From: JAVBME01 sp031552765
GTDB lineage: Bacteria > Bacillota > Negativicutes > Acidaminococcales > JAISLQ01
Direction of reading: 5' to 3'
Assembly: GCA_031552765.1 (NCBI GenBank)
Contig: JAVBME010000016.1
Coordinates: 1-64,000, forward strand
DNA: 64,000 nt
Shown piece by piece: positions 1 through 7,851 of the stretch (position 1 is its first letter; each line of letters starts with the position of its first letter). A program made the translations under genes and the position numbers. The notes under the pieces were generated by a model. The model ran no database searches, was not told the origin of the DNA, and saw only the letters and a program-made list of their open reading frames with translations.

Positions 1-327
1 GAGCTTTAAATAGTCCGACAGCTTGACACAGCCCCAGGAAGGATGTTCCAGGCTGGTTTTTATGATGAGCGCTTCGGTCTGTGGCGTTGTGGCATGAGGT
101 TGCGATTTGGCAATAGGCGGCATGTCTTTTAAGCCTTCGAGGCCGTGGGTTTGGAAGCGACGCTTCCATTCGTAGAAACTTGTGCGATCCATACCGCTGC
201 GGCGGCAAGCCTCGGAGACATTGCCGAGGGCTTGAGCCATTTCCAGCACACTAAGGCGAGTTTTGGCGAGCTTGGTGGAGGGATCTTTTTCAGTTGTTTT
301 AATACGTTTTTCTTTCATGTCCATCAT
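1..327 (-). CDS. Transposase N-terminal part (IS481/IS3-like), cut by window edge
   Basis: Reading leftwards from about 327 (two nearby in-frame ATGs at 327 and 324, a third at 318) there are 109 codons without a stop, running off the window. The visible part has a helix-turn-helix of the type found at the N-terminus of IS481/IS3-family transposases: a region like SEACRRSGMDRTSFYEWKRR followed by a QTHGLEGLKD segment and then a Pro-rich linker. The DDE integrase core would lie outside the window. Family is from recognition of this HTH; whether the element is intact cannot be seen. The nearby sequence at about 340-367, read on the minus strand, starts TGTCTAACGTCG and may be the terminal inverted repeat. 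Confidence 0.7.
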   Translation of the reverse strand, partial: MMDMKEKRIKTTEKDPSTKLAKTRLSVLEMAQALGNVSEACRRSGMDRTSFYEWKRRFQTHGLEGLKDMPPIAKSQPHATTPQTEALIIKTSLEHPSWGCVKLSDYLKL

Positions 328-339
328 CTACCAATTTTA

Positions 340-367
340 GTTTAACCGATAGGGGCGACGTTAGACA
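340..367. repeat. Possible terminal end of the insertion sequence
   Basis: Upstream of the transposase start, the minus strand begins TGTCTAACGTCGCCCC. Many IS481/IS3-type elements start with TG at the outer end, and the distance of about 40 bp to the transposase start is normal. The matching right-hand repeat is outside the window, so this is inference only. Confidence 0.25.
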
Positions 368-464
368 AGAGGATTAGTACTACATAAAATTTTACAAGTA
401 GGCTCAGAGCGTATAAAATATGTTAAAAAGCCGTATCTTGATTGATACAAGAAAGAGGCGCGTA

Positions 465-1382
465 ATGGGCATTTCTTTGCGGGAGGATAAGCTTTGTTCG
501 ATGGAACAGTCCGTATCCCTGATCAAAGACGGGGCAAAAATCGCTGTGGGCGGCGTGCTCACAGCACGGGAACCAAATGCGATCATAAGACAGATGATCA
601 AAGCCGGGAAAAAGAACATCCATACGATTGCAGGAGCGCATAATTTTTCCATTGACCTGCTGTGTGCAGCCCAGGCCTTGGCGGTCTGTGAAAATTCTTT
701 TGTTGGCTATGAATTTGACCTTGGCCTGGCGCTCAACTACCGGCGCGCCTGCGAGCAAAAAAGGGTCGTCGTCAAAGAGACCGACTGCAATATCCTTTTG
801 CAGCAGCTGCGGGCGGCGCAGTTCGGCATTCCCTTTCTGCCCATGCCACGGCTGGACGGCACCGATATCTTGGATTTGCACGAAGAATATAAACAGACGG
901 ACTGTCCCTACACCGGCCAACCGGTCACCCTGGTGCCGGCCCTGAAGCCTGATGTGGCGATCATACACGCGCACGCCGCCGACAAGAGGGGTAATGTGAA
1001 AATCTTCGGCCCTGTTTTCAAGGACAAAATCTTCGCCCAGGTGGCGGAAGTAGTGATCGTCTCGGTGGAGAAGATAATTTCAGAAGAAGAGATGCAAAAG
1101 CTTGGCCCGACGATCAGCTACTACCATACGGACGCGATAGTTGAGGCGTCCTTCGGCGCGCACCCTTCCTCCTGCTATCCCGACTATACTTATGACCGGG
1201 CGCATATGCAGCTGTTTATCAAGCATTCTAAAGATGATGAAACAGCGGCCAGCTATCTGGAAAAATATGTGCGTAATGCCGATAACAGTGCGTACCTGGA
1301 ACTGGTCGGCGGCCAGGAGAGACTGGCCTTCCTCAAGGGCTGGCAGAGCGACGAAAAACAGTGGAGGGAGGCGTTTCAATGA
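465..1382 (+). CDS. CoA-transferase family I, alpha-type subunit (GctA/IpdA-like)
   Basis: About 305 residues. The start at 465 is chosen because AGAGG lies about 8 bases before it; an upstream in-frame ATG at 420 lacks such a site. The fold family shows in the N-terminal IKDGAKIAVGG segment and the central LRAAQFGIPFLPMP segment, which match the alpha subunit of glutaconate CoA-transferase and related enzymes. A Glu at residue 105 (in VVVKETD) sits just before the LRAA segment. The stop overlaps the next gene by ATGA, so both subunits are translationally coupled. Because the partner lacks the usual catalytic Glu, the pair may be a hydrolase of the IpdAB kind and not a transferase. Substrate unknown. 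Confidence 0.8.
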   Translation: MGISLREDKLCSMEQSVSLIKDGAKIAVGGVLTAREPNAIIRQMIKAGKKNIHTIAGAHNFSIDLLCAAQALAVCENSFVGYEFDLGLALNYRRACEQKRVVVKETDCNILLQQLRAAQFGIPFLPMPRLDGTDILDLHEEYKQTDCPYTGQPVTLVPALKPDVAIIHAHAADKRGNVKIFGPVFKDKIFAQVAEVVIVSVEKIISEEEMQKLGPTISYYHTDAIVEASFGAHPSSCYPDYTYDRAHMQLFIKHSKDDETAASYLEKYVRNADNSAYLELVGGQERLAFLKGWQSDEKQWREAFQ

Positions 1383-2218
1383 AACCGGAATTTTACACTG
1401 TCGACGAGCTTGTCATAGTCTGCCTGGCCAGGACGATTAAAGACCGCGACCTGGTCTTTAACGGCGTGGCCTCCGTTTTGCCTTTCACTGCCATGGCACT
1501 GGCTAAAGAGATACATGCCAAAAACTCTGTTTTCCTCGGCGGCCTGCAGGGGGCGGTCAATCCGCACTTCGCCTTTTTGCCGCCAATCTCGGTGGACTTT
1601 GTTTTCAACCAAAACGAGGAAAACATGATACCGGTCGAAGAAATCTTCAATCTGGCCAATAGCGGAAAAATCGACCGCATCTTTTTCGGCGGCGGGCAGA
1701 TCGACAAGTTTGGCAACGCCAACAATACCGTGATCGGCGATATCGGCTCGCCCAAAGTCAAGCTGCCGGGTGGGGCGGGAGCTCCGAGCATTTCCTGCAA
1801 CGCTAAAAACTTCACCCTCTGGAGCAGCAGGCACTTTGTCGACGAAAAAAGCCGCCAGGGGAACAATTATACCTTTGTCGATCAGGTGGACTTTGTCACG
1901 ACAGTTGGGCATGTAACGCCTAAAGGTTCAAGAAGAGAGCTGGGACTGCAAGGCGGGGGGCCGGACGCCGTGGTGACCGACCTGGGCGTCTTCGACTTTG
2001 ACGAACAAGCCAAAACCATGCGGCTGACCTCTATCCACCCGTATACCGACCTGGCGGAAATAAAAAACTGCACGCAGTTTGAGCTGGCGATAAAATCGGC
2101 GGATAAAACCGTAACGCCTGCCAAAGAAGAGGTGGAATTTATCAGGAAGCTTGATGTAATGAACATCCGCAAAAAACTTTTTGATAAAAAGCAATTGGAG
2201 TTTAAAATGGAATTTTGA
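1379..2218 (+). CDS. CoA-transferase family I, beta-type subunit lacking the catalytic Glu
   Basis: 279 residues, starting in the ATGA overlap with the alpha-type gene and preceded by GGAGGGAGG. The body matches GctB: FFGGGQIDKFGNANNTVIG, a PGGAGAP loop and a VVTDLGVFDFDE segment. In Acidaminococcus GctB the covalent CoA intermediate forms on a Glu in an IIVESGL segment. Here the aligned segment is VFLGGLQG (about residues 51-58) and there is no Glu or Asp nearby. Some members of the superfamily, such as the steroid ring hydrolase IpdAB, also lack this Glu and do not transfer CoA. The activity is therefore uncertain. No transporter or regulator is adjacent. Confidence 0.8.
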   Translation: MKPEFYTVDELVIVCLARTIKDRDLVFNGVASVLPFTAMALAKEIHAKNSVFLGGLQGAVNPHFAFLPPISVDFVFNQNEENMIPVEEIFNLANSGKIDRIFFGGGQIDKFGNANNTVIGDIGSPKVKLPGGAGAPSISCNAKNFTLWSSRHFVDEKSRQGNNYTFVDQVDFVTTVGHVTPKGSRRELGLQGGGPDAVVTDLGVFDFDEQAKTMRLTSIHPYTDLAEIKNCTQFELAIKSADKTVTPAKEEVEFIRKLDVMNIRKKLFDKKQLEFKMEF

Positions 2219-2416
2219 GCTGGTTTTTTATTGTTTATAATGTTAATGGGCAGTATAACAGGCAAAGTTTGTCTCAGTCCAGTTTATTTTCTTTTAGTCA
2301 TTTAGAGAGAAGGTCGGCAATATGTATGTTATTCAGATCGTAAAAAAGAAAATGAATATTTTGTTAGATGTACAAACCGCAATTATTTTAAAATAGCAGA
2401 TGCATATTATTAAAGA

Positions 2417-3256
2417 TTAGTGTCGTGTTTTCTCAAAATATTTATTTGCCTGGTTGTAAGAAAAGTCATTGTTTAATAGGTAAAGCACATCCCCATTATA
2501 TAAGTGATGTGCCATATCTATTATTTTTTTGTAGATGAATCTTGCCGGGCCGGAGCCTACGCTTAACCTGCGTACGCCGATATTTTCAAGCTTTTTCAAG
2601 TCGCTGGATTTGTTGTTTAAAATGATATTCACTGGGCCGTTTATGTTTTTAACAAGCGTTGCAATAGTCTTTTCGTCTATCGCTCCGGGGATGAAGACAC
2701 AATCGGCTCCAGCCTCTATAAAGGAATGGCTCCGTTCACAGGCGATTTTTAATTTATTTTCTTCATCGGCTACATTCAGCCAATAGGCGCAAGTTCTAGC
2801 ATTGATGACAAAATTGATATCCAGCTCCCGTTTGAGTTCTGAGAGCGCCTTGATTTTTTCTATCTGTATATCCAGTGGCGACAGGCTTCCGTCAGTCAGG
2901 CCGTCCTCGAGGTTAAAGCCAACAGCTCCGGCTAAAAGCAGTCTGCGGGCGTTTTCTTTGACCATTTTTCCTGTTTCGGCATAACCGCGTTCAAAGTCGA
3001 CAGAAAGAGGTATATCGAGGCGGTTGGCGATTTTTCCCACGACCCACAATAAATCATCGAAGGAAATATCTTCGCCGTCCGGGTAGCCTAAAGCATAGGC
3101 GATACCTGCGCTTGACGTCGCAACAGCCTTAAAACCCTGTCTTTCAAATGCATAGGCGCTGCCGGCATCCCAGGCGTTGGGGAGCAGAAACATGGCATTT
3201 TCATTATGCAGGCCGGAAAAAATCCGCGCCTTTTCTTTTTGCTTATCTGCTATCAT
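2417..3256 (-). CDS. Isocitrate lyase/PEP mutase-family protein
   Basis: 279 residues, an alpha/beta barrel of the PEP mutase/isocitrate lyase superfamily. It shows the N-terminal FLLPNAWDAGSAYAFE segment, the metal-site segment SVDFERGY (about residues 85-92), a FNLEDG segment and an INARTCAY segment. The KKCGH motif of true isocitrate lyases is absent, so it is more likely a C-C lyase, decarboxylase or phosphonate-type enzyme acting on a small 2-oxo or 2-hydroxy acid. GGAAAGGA precedes the ATG. The next gene upstream on the same strand is the ATC hydrolase-like gene, about 40 bases away, so they may be co-transcribed. Exact substrate cannot be read from sequence. Confidence 0.8.
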   Translation of the reverse strand: MIADKQKEKARIFSGLHNENAMFLLPNAWDAGSAYAFERQGFKAVATSSAGIAYALGYPDGEDISFDDLLWVVGKIANRLDIPLSVDFERGYAETGKMVKENARRLLLAGAVGFNLEDGLTDGSLSPLDIQIEKIKALSELKRELDINFVINARTCAYWLNVADEENKLKIACERSHSFIEAGADCVFIPGAIDEKTIATLVKNINGPVNIILNNKSSDLKKLENIGVRRLSVGSGPARFIYKKIIDMAHHLYNGDVLYLLNNDFSYNQANKYFEKTRH

Positions 3257-3293
3257 GCAAGGCCATCCTTTCCAGTATCAGCCGATATATGCT

Positions 3294-4004
3294 TTATACA
3301 AGAATAAAATTTTTTTCCGCTTCTTCCCTGATCATATCCGCCTTTTCCTGTGAAAAAAGCTTAGCATATTCCGTCAAACTGTTGCTGATGATATTGTCGC
3401 CGACAAGAAGGCCGTATTCGGCATATAAGGTTCTTTGCATAGCGGACAGCAAATGCCCTGTGTGGTACAGGAAGTCTTTTGTCCTGGCCGGTAAATTGTT
3501 CATTCTTTTTTCCAAAATCGCTTCGAGTTCGCTTGTGTCTTCGAAATTGCAGTCAAGCCATTTAAAGTTGCAGCAATCGTCATCATTGGCTAAAACCGTA
3601 TCCACGGCAAAGCGTAATTGAGGATTGAAGCCGTACACCAAATTTTCATCGATATATTTGCAGTATATTTGCCCATATCTGATCAAATCGTATTTTTTCC
3701 AGGTATCATACCAGCCGCAACGGGTTATATGGGTTTGGTAAACAGGCGCGTAGGCATGGACATCGGCCTTTCCCCAGCCTTTGCCGTCAAAAAATTCTCC
3801 ATAGCCAAGATAGTTTTTCAGCGTCAGTTCAAGACCGTCGGCGACGCATCTTTTGGCGCATCTGAGCCCGCGTTCCCTTGCCATGTTTATTACGCCCCGC
3901 CCGCAGGTCTCCAGTCCTTTTTCACCGAGCATTTGCTCACAGGACTTGGCAATAAGCCCGTATAATGCCGCATGATCGTCAATATAAAAAGCATTCTTAT
4001 TCAT
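3294..4004 (-). CDS. L-2-amino-thiazoline-4-carboxylate (ATC) hydrolase-family protein
   Basis: About 236 residues. I choose the ATG at 4004 (MNKNAFYIDD), which has GGGAGCGGAAAG in front, over one 11 codons earlier. The central ITRCGWYDTWKKYDLIRYG and YCKYIDENLVYGFNP segments are typical of the ATC hydrolase family (PF14196), in which a Pseudomonas member opens the thiazoline ring on the way to cysteine. Most bacterial members are uncharacterised and are probably hydrolases of other small compounds. No signal peptide or membrane segment. It sits directly upstream of the PEP mutase-family gene. Confidence 0.7.
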   Translation of the reverse strand: MNKNAFYIDDHAALYGLIAKSCEQMLGEKGLETCGRGVINMARERGLRCAKRCVADGLELTLKNYLGYGEFFDGKGWGKADVHAYAPVYQTHITRCGWYDTWKKYDLIRYGQIYCKYIDENLVYGFNPQLRFAVDTVLANDDDCCNFKWLDCNFEDTSELEAILEKRMNNLPARTKDFLYHTGHLLSAMQRTLYAEYGLLVGDNIISNSLTEYAKLFSQEKADMIREEAEKNFILV

Positions 4005-4085
4005 TCTTTCCGCTCCCTTTATATTTCGTTCCTGCATTAATTATACAAAAGAAACAAGCAAAAATTCATCGATATATGAAATGAC

Positions 4086-4119
4086 AAATGCTATGACGCA
4101 TGAAATTGTCATAGCATTT
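4086..4119 (-). terminator. Inverted repeat between arsR-like and ATC hydrolase genes
   Basis: A perfect 12-bp inverted repeat (AAATGCTATGAC / GTCATAGCATTT) with a 10-base loop lies just after the stop of the ArsR-type gene. The position fits a transcription terminator for that gene; the T tract on the minus side is weak. Confidence 0.55.
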
Positions 4120-4125
4120 TTATTT

Positions 4126-4824
4126 TTAAGAAATTTCCGCGAGGATTTGTGGCGCATGCCAGTTATTTACCAGATTTTCCCGGCCCAAATCAGTCAGTTT
4201 CACGCCCCGGCTTTTCCCATGCGGCTCTATCCATGCATTTTGCAAAAAGTAAGCGTTTATAGCCTGGCCGACGCTGCCAGCCAGATGGTATTCCCGCTCA
4301 CTCCAATCTATACACATTTTGCAAAAACAACGTTTTTGTTTTTTCAGCAAGGTTACGTTTATGCCGCAATCAGAAAGGAAAACCGCTCCCGTATCAGTCA
4401 AAATAGCGTCTTTACCGCTGGCGGCGATAAAACCTTTTTCCATAAACCATTTGGTTATGCCTACGCCAAGTTTTCCAGCCAAATGGTCGTAGCATGTCCG
4501 CCCGGCAAAAAGTATCTGTTTTTCCATATCCATTTTCAAGGATTTGACAGGCGGCAGCTTGCTTATAGGCATAAGCTGCTCCACTATCTCCGCAATATGC
4601 GCGGCGCTGAGCTTATAATAATGAAAACGCCCCTGGACTTCTTTTTCCAACCAGTCCAAATCGATAAATTTCTTGATATGATAGGTCGCCGTATGATTTT
4701 TTATATTTGCGGCTCGGGCTAATTCTGTGACTGTATGAAATTTGCCGTCCATCAAAAGAAGCAGCATTTGTGAACAAGACTCGTCGGACAGTATTTTTGC
4801 GACATCATTGATTTTTGGATTCAT
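4126..4824 (-). CDS. ArsR-type winged-helix regulator with extra C-terminal domain
   Basis: 232 residues. The first ~80 residues form a winged helix of ArsR type (KILSDESCSQMLLLLMDG, then TELARAANIKNHTATYHIKK). The remaining ~150 residues form a domain with a Cys-rich centre, KRCFCKMCIDWSER, followed by HLAGSVGQAI. This layout occurs in a known group of ArsR-family proteins, in which the Cys cluster may sense metal or thiol; that role is inference. It lies downstream of the alkylation-repair genes on the same strand, but about 110 bases and a decayed gene fragment separate them, so co-regulation is uncertain. Confidence 0.75.
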   Translation of the reverse strand: MNPKINDVAKILSDESCSQMLLLLMDGKFHTVTELARAANIKNHTATYHIKKFIDLDWLEKEVQGRFHYYKLSAAHIAEIVEQLMPISKLPPVKSLKMDMEKQILFAGRTCYDHLAGKLGVGITKWFMEKGFIAASGKDAILTDTGAVFLSDCGINVTLLKKQKRCFCKMCIDWSEREYHLAGSVGQAINAYFLQNAWIEPHGKSRGVKLTDLGRENLVNNWHAPQILAEIS

Positions 4825-4839
4825 CTTTTATACCCCCTT

Positions 4840-4914
4840 CTAGAGTGCGGCGCCTTTTTTAGGTGCAAAAAGCTGCTACATATCTCTTTTTTCTAATTCA
4901 AGCAATTTTACTTT
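4840..4914 (-). pseudogene. Decayed 3' end of an ogt-like gene
   Basis: Read leftwards, this stretch gives KLLELEKRDM, a TAG stop, then QLFAPKKGAAL and a TAG stop. The intact Ogt at 7301-7840 ends with KLLELEGADMSNLFVPKKGTAL, and the two DNA segments also match base by base for about 70 bases (including AGAGTGC and the following CCTTTTTTAGG). This is the broken tail of a second Ogt gene, or a partial copy of the one at 7301. It has no start and an internal stop. Confidence 0.75.
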
Positions 4915-4935
4915 ATTTTTACATGAAATGAACGC

Positions 4936-5277
4936 CTAAAATAATGATTGCTGTTCATGTCCACCCCATAGATGACGCGTCATGTCAATGCGGTCGCCTG
5001 AAATAAAAGTAATCCCTTCAGCCTCCAACATGGCCCGTTGTTTTGCCTGACCGCCAAAAGCGTATTCCGGCGCCAAGGCGCCGGTGCGGTTGACTACCCT
5101 GTGGCAGGGCAGCTTATGGCTGGCCGGGACACGGCTCATAGCGTAGCCTACTTCCCGCGCGGCAGAGGGATCGTCGAGCATTTCGGCTATTTGGCCGTAT
5201 GTAGCTACTTTACCGGCAGGTATTTTCGCAACAACCTCATATACTTTACGACAAAAATCAGCATCCACAAATTCCAT
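4936..5277 (-). CDS. Small MGMT-family DNA repair protein ending in QQSLF
   Basis: 113 residues: only the DNA-binding methyltransferase domain of O6-alkylguanine transferases, without the N-terminal domain. It keeps the active-site PCHRVV segment with Cys58, whereas the alkyltransferase-like (ATL) proteins of this size carry Trp there; so it may still transfer alkyl groups. The last five residues, QQSLF, fit the loose sliding-clamp-binding pattern QxSLF. AAAGGA precedes the ATG by about 11 bases. It lies 29 bases after the DUF1848 gene and appears to be the last intact gene of the alkylation-repair operon. Confidence 0.85.
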   Translation of the reverse strand: MEFVDADFCRKVYEVVAKIPAGKVATYGQIAEMLDDPSAAREVGYAMSRVPASHKLPCHRVVNRTGALAPEYAFGGQAKQRAMLEAEGITFISGDRIDMTRHLWGGHEQQSLF

Positions 5278-5306
5278 GCTAATTCGATTCCTTTCTTCTC
5301 TTTTCC

Positions 5307-6257
5307 TTAGTTGCTACGTACTTTGGCGGTTTGAAATTGCGCATTGCGTTTTAAAAAGGTTTTCTGTGAACCGGGCTCCAGCCTGTCGGTTGGTTTCAAA
5401 TGACCGATCAGCAACGGCGAATCCGGGTCGTGGAGCATGTGGTTTTCGCGGGGTAGCTGCACATTTTTATTGGCGTAGCAGTATTTGCAGCCGTTTATAC
5501 AACTATTGAGCGCGCCAATATCCCGGCTTTCGATGCAATGGCAACCTTTGCGAAAGCCTTTATGTTTGATATCACGGAATTGTAGGCTATTTGCGCGTCC
5601 TAAGATGTCCAGCGTCACGCAGCCGGAAGTTTGAATGCCATAACGGGCGTAGTTCTCCGCCGGGCCGCAGGTCTGCACAATTAAGCCGTACTTTGCGGCA
5701 ATCCCACCGATGCCCCGCGCAATTTCTTCCATTTCATCGTCTGTTATTGGTATCAGTTCGGGCAGGTTAGTTTCATGTTTTTTGTACATCTCTACAAAAC
5801 TAAATATACAACGGTCAATATGACCCGCCAGCCGCCTTGCAATGTGTTCAAAGGTTTGGAGGTGCCGAGCCGCGGTATAGTTTTCCGTGAGCAATATCGG
5901 ATCATAACGCCATGCGACGCGCTGAGCGCTTACAATATCAGAAAGGTTCAGCAAAGTGTCTATGCTTGTATCAATATCGGGAACGCCCGGTTCAATATCA
6001 TTGCCGTAGGCAGTGATGGTATAGTAAAAATAGGTGTTGAACCGTTCCGTGATTTTGTGGATACGGCCAAGAACAGGAGCATAATTTTTGGAGCCAAAGA
6101 CCAGGCAATCTATTTTATCCGGCAACAACTCATACCGCCTGACCGAATTGGGGAAAAGCGAGTTCCGAGACAAGACATAGCCTTCTGCAAATCGTTTGAA
6201 CAGCCAATCTGAATAGTAGTTGACAATATCCGTTCTGCCGCTGATGTTGAGAATCAT
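5307..6257 (-). CDS. DUF1848 protein, first copy (radical SAM-like Cys motif)
   Basis: 316 residues. Starts ILNISGRTDIVNYYSDW, the family's N-terminal signature (usually S-x-RRTDIPAFYS; here the RR is GR). It has the WRYDPI segment at about 117-121 and the C-terminal CIESRDIGALNSCINGCKYCYA segment in two overlapping parts, giving a CX3CX2C at residues 253, 257 and 260. That spacing is the radical SAM iron-sulfur motif, but here it lies near the C-terminus. AGGGGAG precedes the ATG. It follows the second DUF1848 gene by about 40 bases. Function is unproven; the operon suggests DNA repair. It lacks the C-terminal clamp-binding peptide of its neighbour. Confidence 0.85.
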   Translation of the reverse strand: MILNISGRTDIVNYYSDWLFKRFAEGYVLSRNSLFPNSVRRYELLPDKIDCLVFGSKNYAPVLGRIHKITERFNTYFYYTITAYGNDIEPGVPDIDTSIDTLLNLSDIVSAQRVAWRYDPILLTENYTAARHLQTFEHIARRLAGHIDRCIFSFVEMYKKHETNLPELIPITDDEMEEIARGIGGIAAKYGLIVQTCGPAENYARYGIQTSGCVTLDILGRANSLQFRDIKHKGFRKGCHCIESRDIGALNSCINGCKYCYANKNVQLPRENHMLHDPDSPLLIGHLKPTDRLEPGSQKTFLKRNAQFQTAKVRSN

Positions 6258-6298
6258 ATCGTACTCCCCTATGTTTAGGAAAAAAAGCGCAATTTTCC

Positions 6299-7228
6299 TT
6301 AAAACAAACTAAGTTGGTTGATTTTTTGTGATGGCGCTGTGCGGTCGGTGATGGTTTCATCACCTCTGGGGTAGCCGGTAAGCATGGGAGCGTGTGGGTC
6401 ATGCTCCGCAACACGGCGCAGCATAGTTTTGACGTCTGATGTTGCATAGCAATAGGTGCAGCCGTGCGGACAGGTATCGTATACTCCAATGTCGACACTT
6501 TCTATGCAGCAACAGGCGGCGCGTTGGTTTGCGTCTTTTTTCGCCGTCATACGCCGACCGGTTATTTTCTCTATCAAATCCCGGTCAACACAGGAGCTAT
6601 GTCCAATGCCATATTGGGCAAGGTCAATTTCCTCCGCGCATGTGTAAAGCGCAATGCCGCACTTGTTGGCAATTTGCGAAAACCCTGCCGCAATCTCAAC
6701 CGTCTCATCCTGTGTCAAAGCCCTGTACTTGCCGTTTAAGTTCTTATAAGGGTCAACGAAGCTCAAGATACACCGCTCCGTATGGGTACACAGGTACCCA
6801 CATATTTCAGAAAAGCGTTTTATATGCCACTTCACCCGTTGCTTATCATCAACAATGATTGGGTCATAGCGCCATACCGAGCGTACGGCGCCGATCTGCT
6901 GCGACATTTGGATAAATGTCCGCAGCAGATCCGCCTTTGGCGGCAGATTTGGTTCAATAGCCGCGCTGTACGGCGTAAGAGTAAATTGAATATAGTAAGC
7001 ATAGCCCATTGCAGCCAGCTCCGGCAGCCTGTGGAGTATAGCGGCAGGATTTTTCGTCCAAAAGGCAATGCAATCTACATTTTCCGGGGTAAGCTCCACC
7101 CGTCCTAAACGATTGGGATTGCGGGGGTTGGGTATAAGGACATAGCCCTCTTTCAGCCTATTCATGAACCATTCTGAATAAAATGCCGGTATATCTGTTC
7201 TACGGCTTGCACTGATTATCATAAGCAT
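6299..7228 (-). CDS. DUF1848 protein, second copy, ending in a beta-clamp-binding peptide
   Basis: 309 residues. Canonical DUF1848 start (IISASRRTDIPAFYSEWF), WRYDPI near 119-124, and a C-terminal CX3CX2C at residues 253, 257 and 260 (CPHGCTYC). The last five residues are QLSLF, an exact match to the consensus QL(S/D)LF used by bacterial proteins to bind the DNA polymerase sliding clamp DnaN. This would place the protein at replication or repair sites. It stands 72 bases after ogt and about 40 before the other DUF1848 gene. The family is established; the reaction is unknown. A repair role is inferred from neighbours and the tail. Confidence 0.88.
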   Translation of the reverse strand: MLMIISASRRTDIPAFYSEWFMNRLKEGYVLIPNPRNPNRLGRVELTPENVDCIAFWTKNPAAILHRLPELAAMGYAYYIQFTLTPYSAAIEPNLPPKADLLRTFIQMSQQIGAVRSVWRYDPIIVDDKQRVKWHIKRFSEICGYLCTHTERCILSFVDPYKNLNGKYRALTQDETVEIAAGFSQIANKCGIALYTCAEEIDLAQYGIGHSSCVDRDLIEKITGRRMTAKKDANQRAACCCIESVDIGVYDTCPHGCTYCYATSDVKTMLRRVAEHDPHAPMLTGYPRGDETITDRTAPSQKINQLSLF

Positions 7229-7300
7229 TCTACTTTCGAGGCGTAGTTACTTTGTCGTGATATGCTCAAAATACTTTCATACAATAAAACATCTGTATTT

Positions 7301-7840
7301 TTAGAGTGCAGTGCCTTTTTTAGGCACAAACAGGTTGGACATGTCGGCGCCCTCTAACTCGAGCAATTTTATTTTCGCGCCGATGCCTCCGGCATAGCCT
7401 GTCAGGCTGCCGTTTGCGCCCACCACCCGGTGGCAGGGGATGATGATAGATATGGGGTTATGCCCGACTGCTCCGCCCACTGCCTGGCTAGACATAGTTT
7501 TCTTATTCGTTTTTACGGCCATTTTTTTCGCGATGTCGCCATAGGTGACCACTTCGCCGTAAGGTATCTCACATAAAATATCCCATACTTCCCGGCGGAA
7601 TTCACCGCCGGCCGGAGCCAGCGGTAATTCTGCAATAACAGGCTTCTGGCCGGCAAAATACCCATCCAGCCACTTTTTCGCCGCAGCGAAAACCGGAAAA
7701 TCATCTTTTTCCATCATTTCTTTGCTTATACTGCCGCCATGGTATTTCTGTCCATCCAGCCACAGGCCGATAAGCTTATCACCGTCACTGGCCAGCGTGC
7801 ATATACCCAGGGGCGATTGGTATGTTGTGGAATAATACAT
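7301..7840 (-). CDS. ogt: Methylated-DNA--[protein]-cysteine S-methyltransferase
   Basis: 179 residues with both domains of Ogt. The active-site segment IIPCHRVVGANGSLTGYAGG holds the acceptor Cys136. It removes methyl groups from O6-methylguanine in DNA by transferring them to this Cys, a one-time reaction. A strong AAGGAGG lies 6 bases before the ATG, and the gene begins 11 bases after the ada-alkA stop, so the two are co-transcribed. A decayed copy of its 3' end is found at 4840-4914. Confidence 0.93.
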   Translation of the reverse strand: MYYSTTYQSPLGICTLASDGDKLIGLWLDGQKYHGGSISKEMMEKDDFPVFAAAKKWLDGYFAGQKPVIAELPLAPAGGEFRREVWDILCEIPYGEVVTYGDIAKKMAVKTNKKTMSSQAVGGAVGHNPISIIIPCHRVVGANGSLTGYAGGIGAKIKLLELEGADMSNLFVPKKGTAL

Positions 7841-7851
7841 ACTCTACCTCC

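Noticed and set aside
2417..3256. Isocitrate lyase
   Set aside because: The KKCGH catalytic motif is missing and the protein is only 279 residues.
4936..5277. Alkyltransferase-like (ATL) protein without activity
   Set aside because: ATL proteins have Trp in place of the active-site Cys; this one has PCHR.
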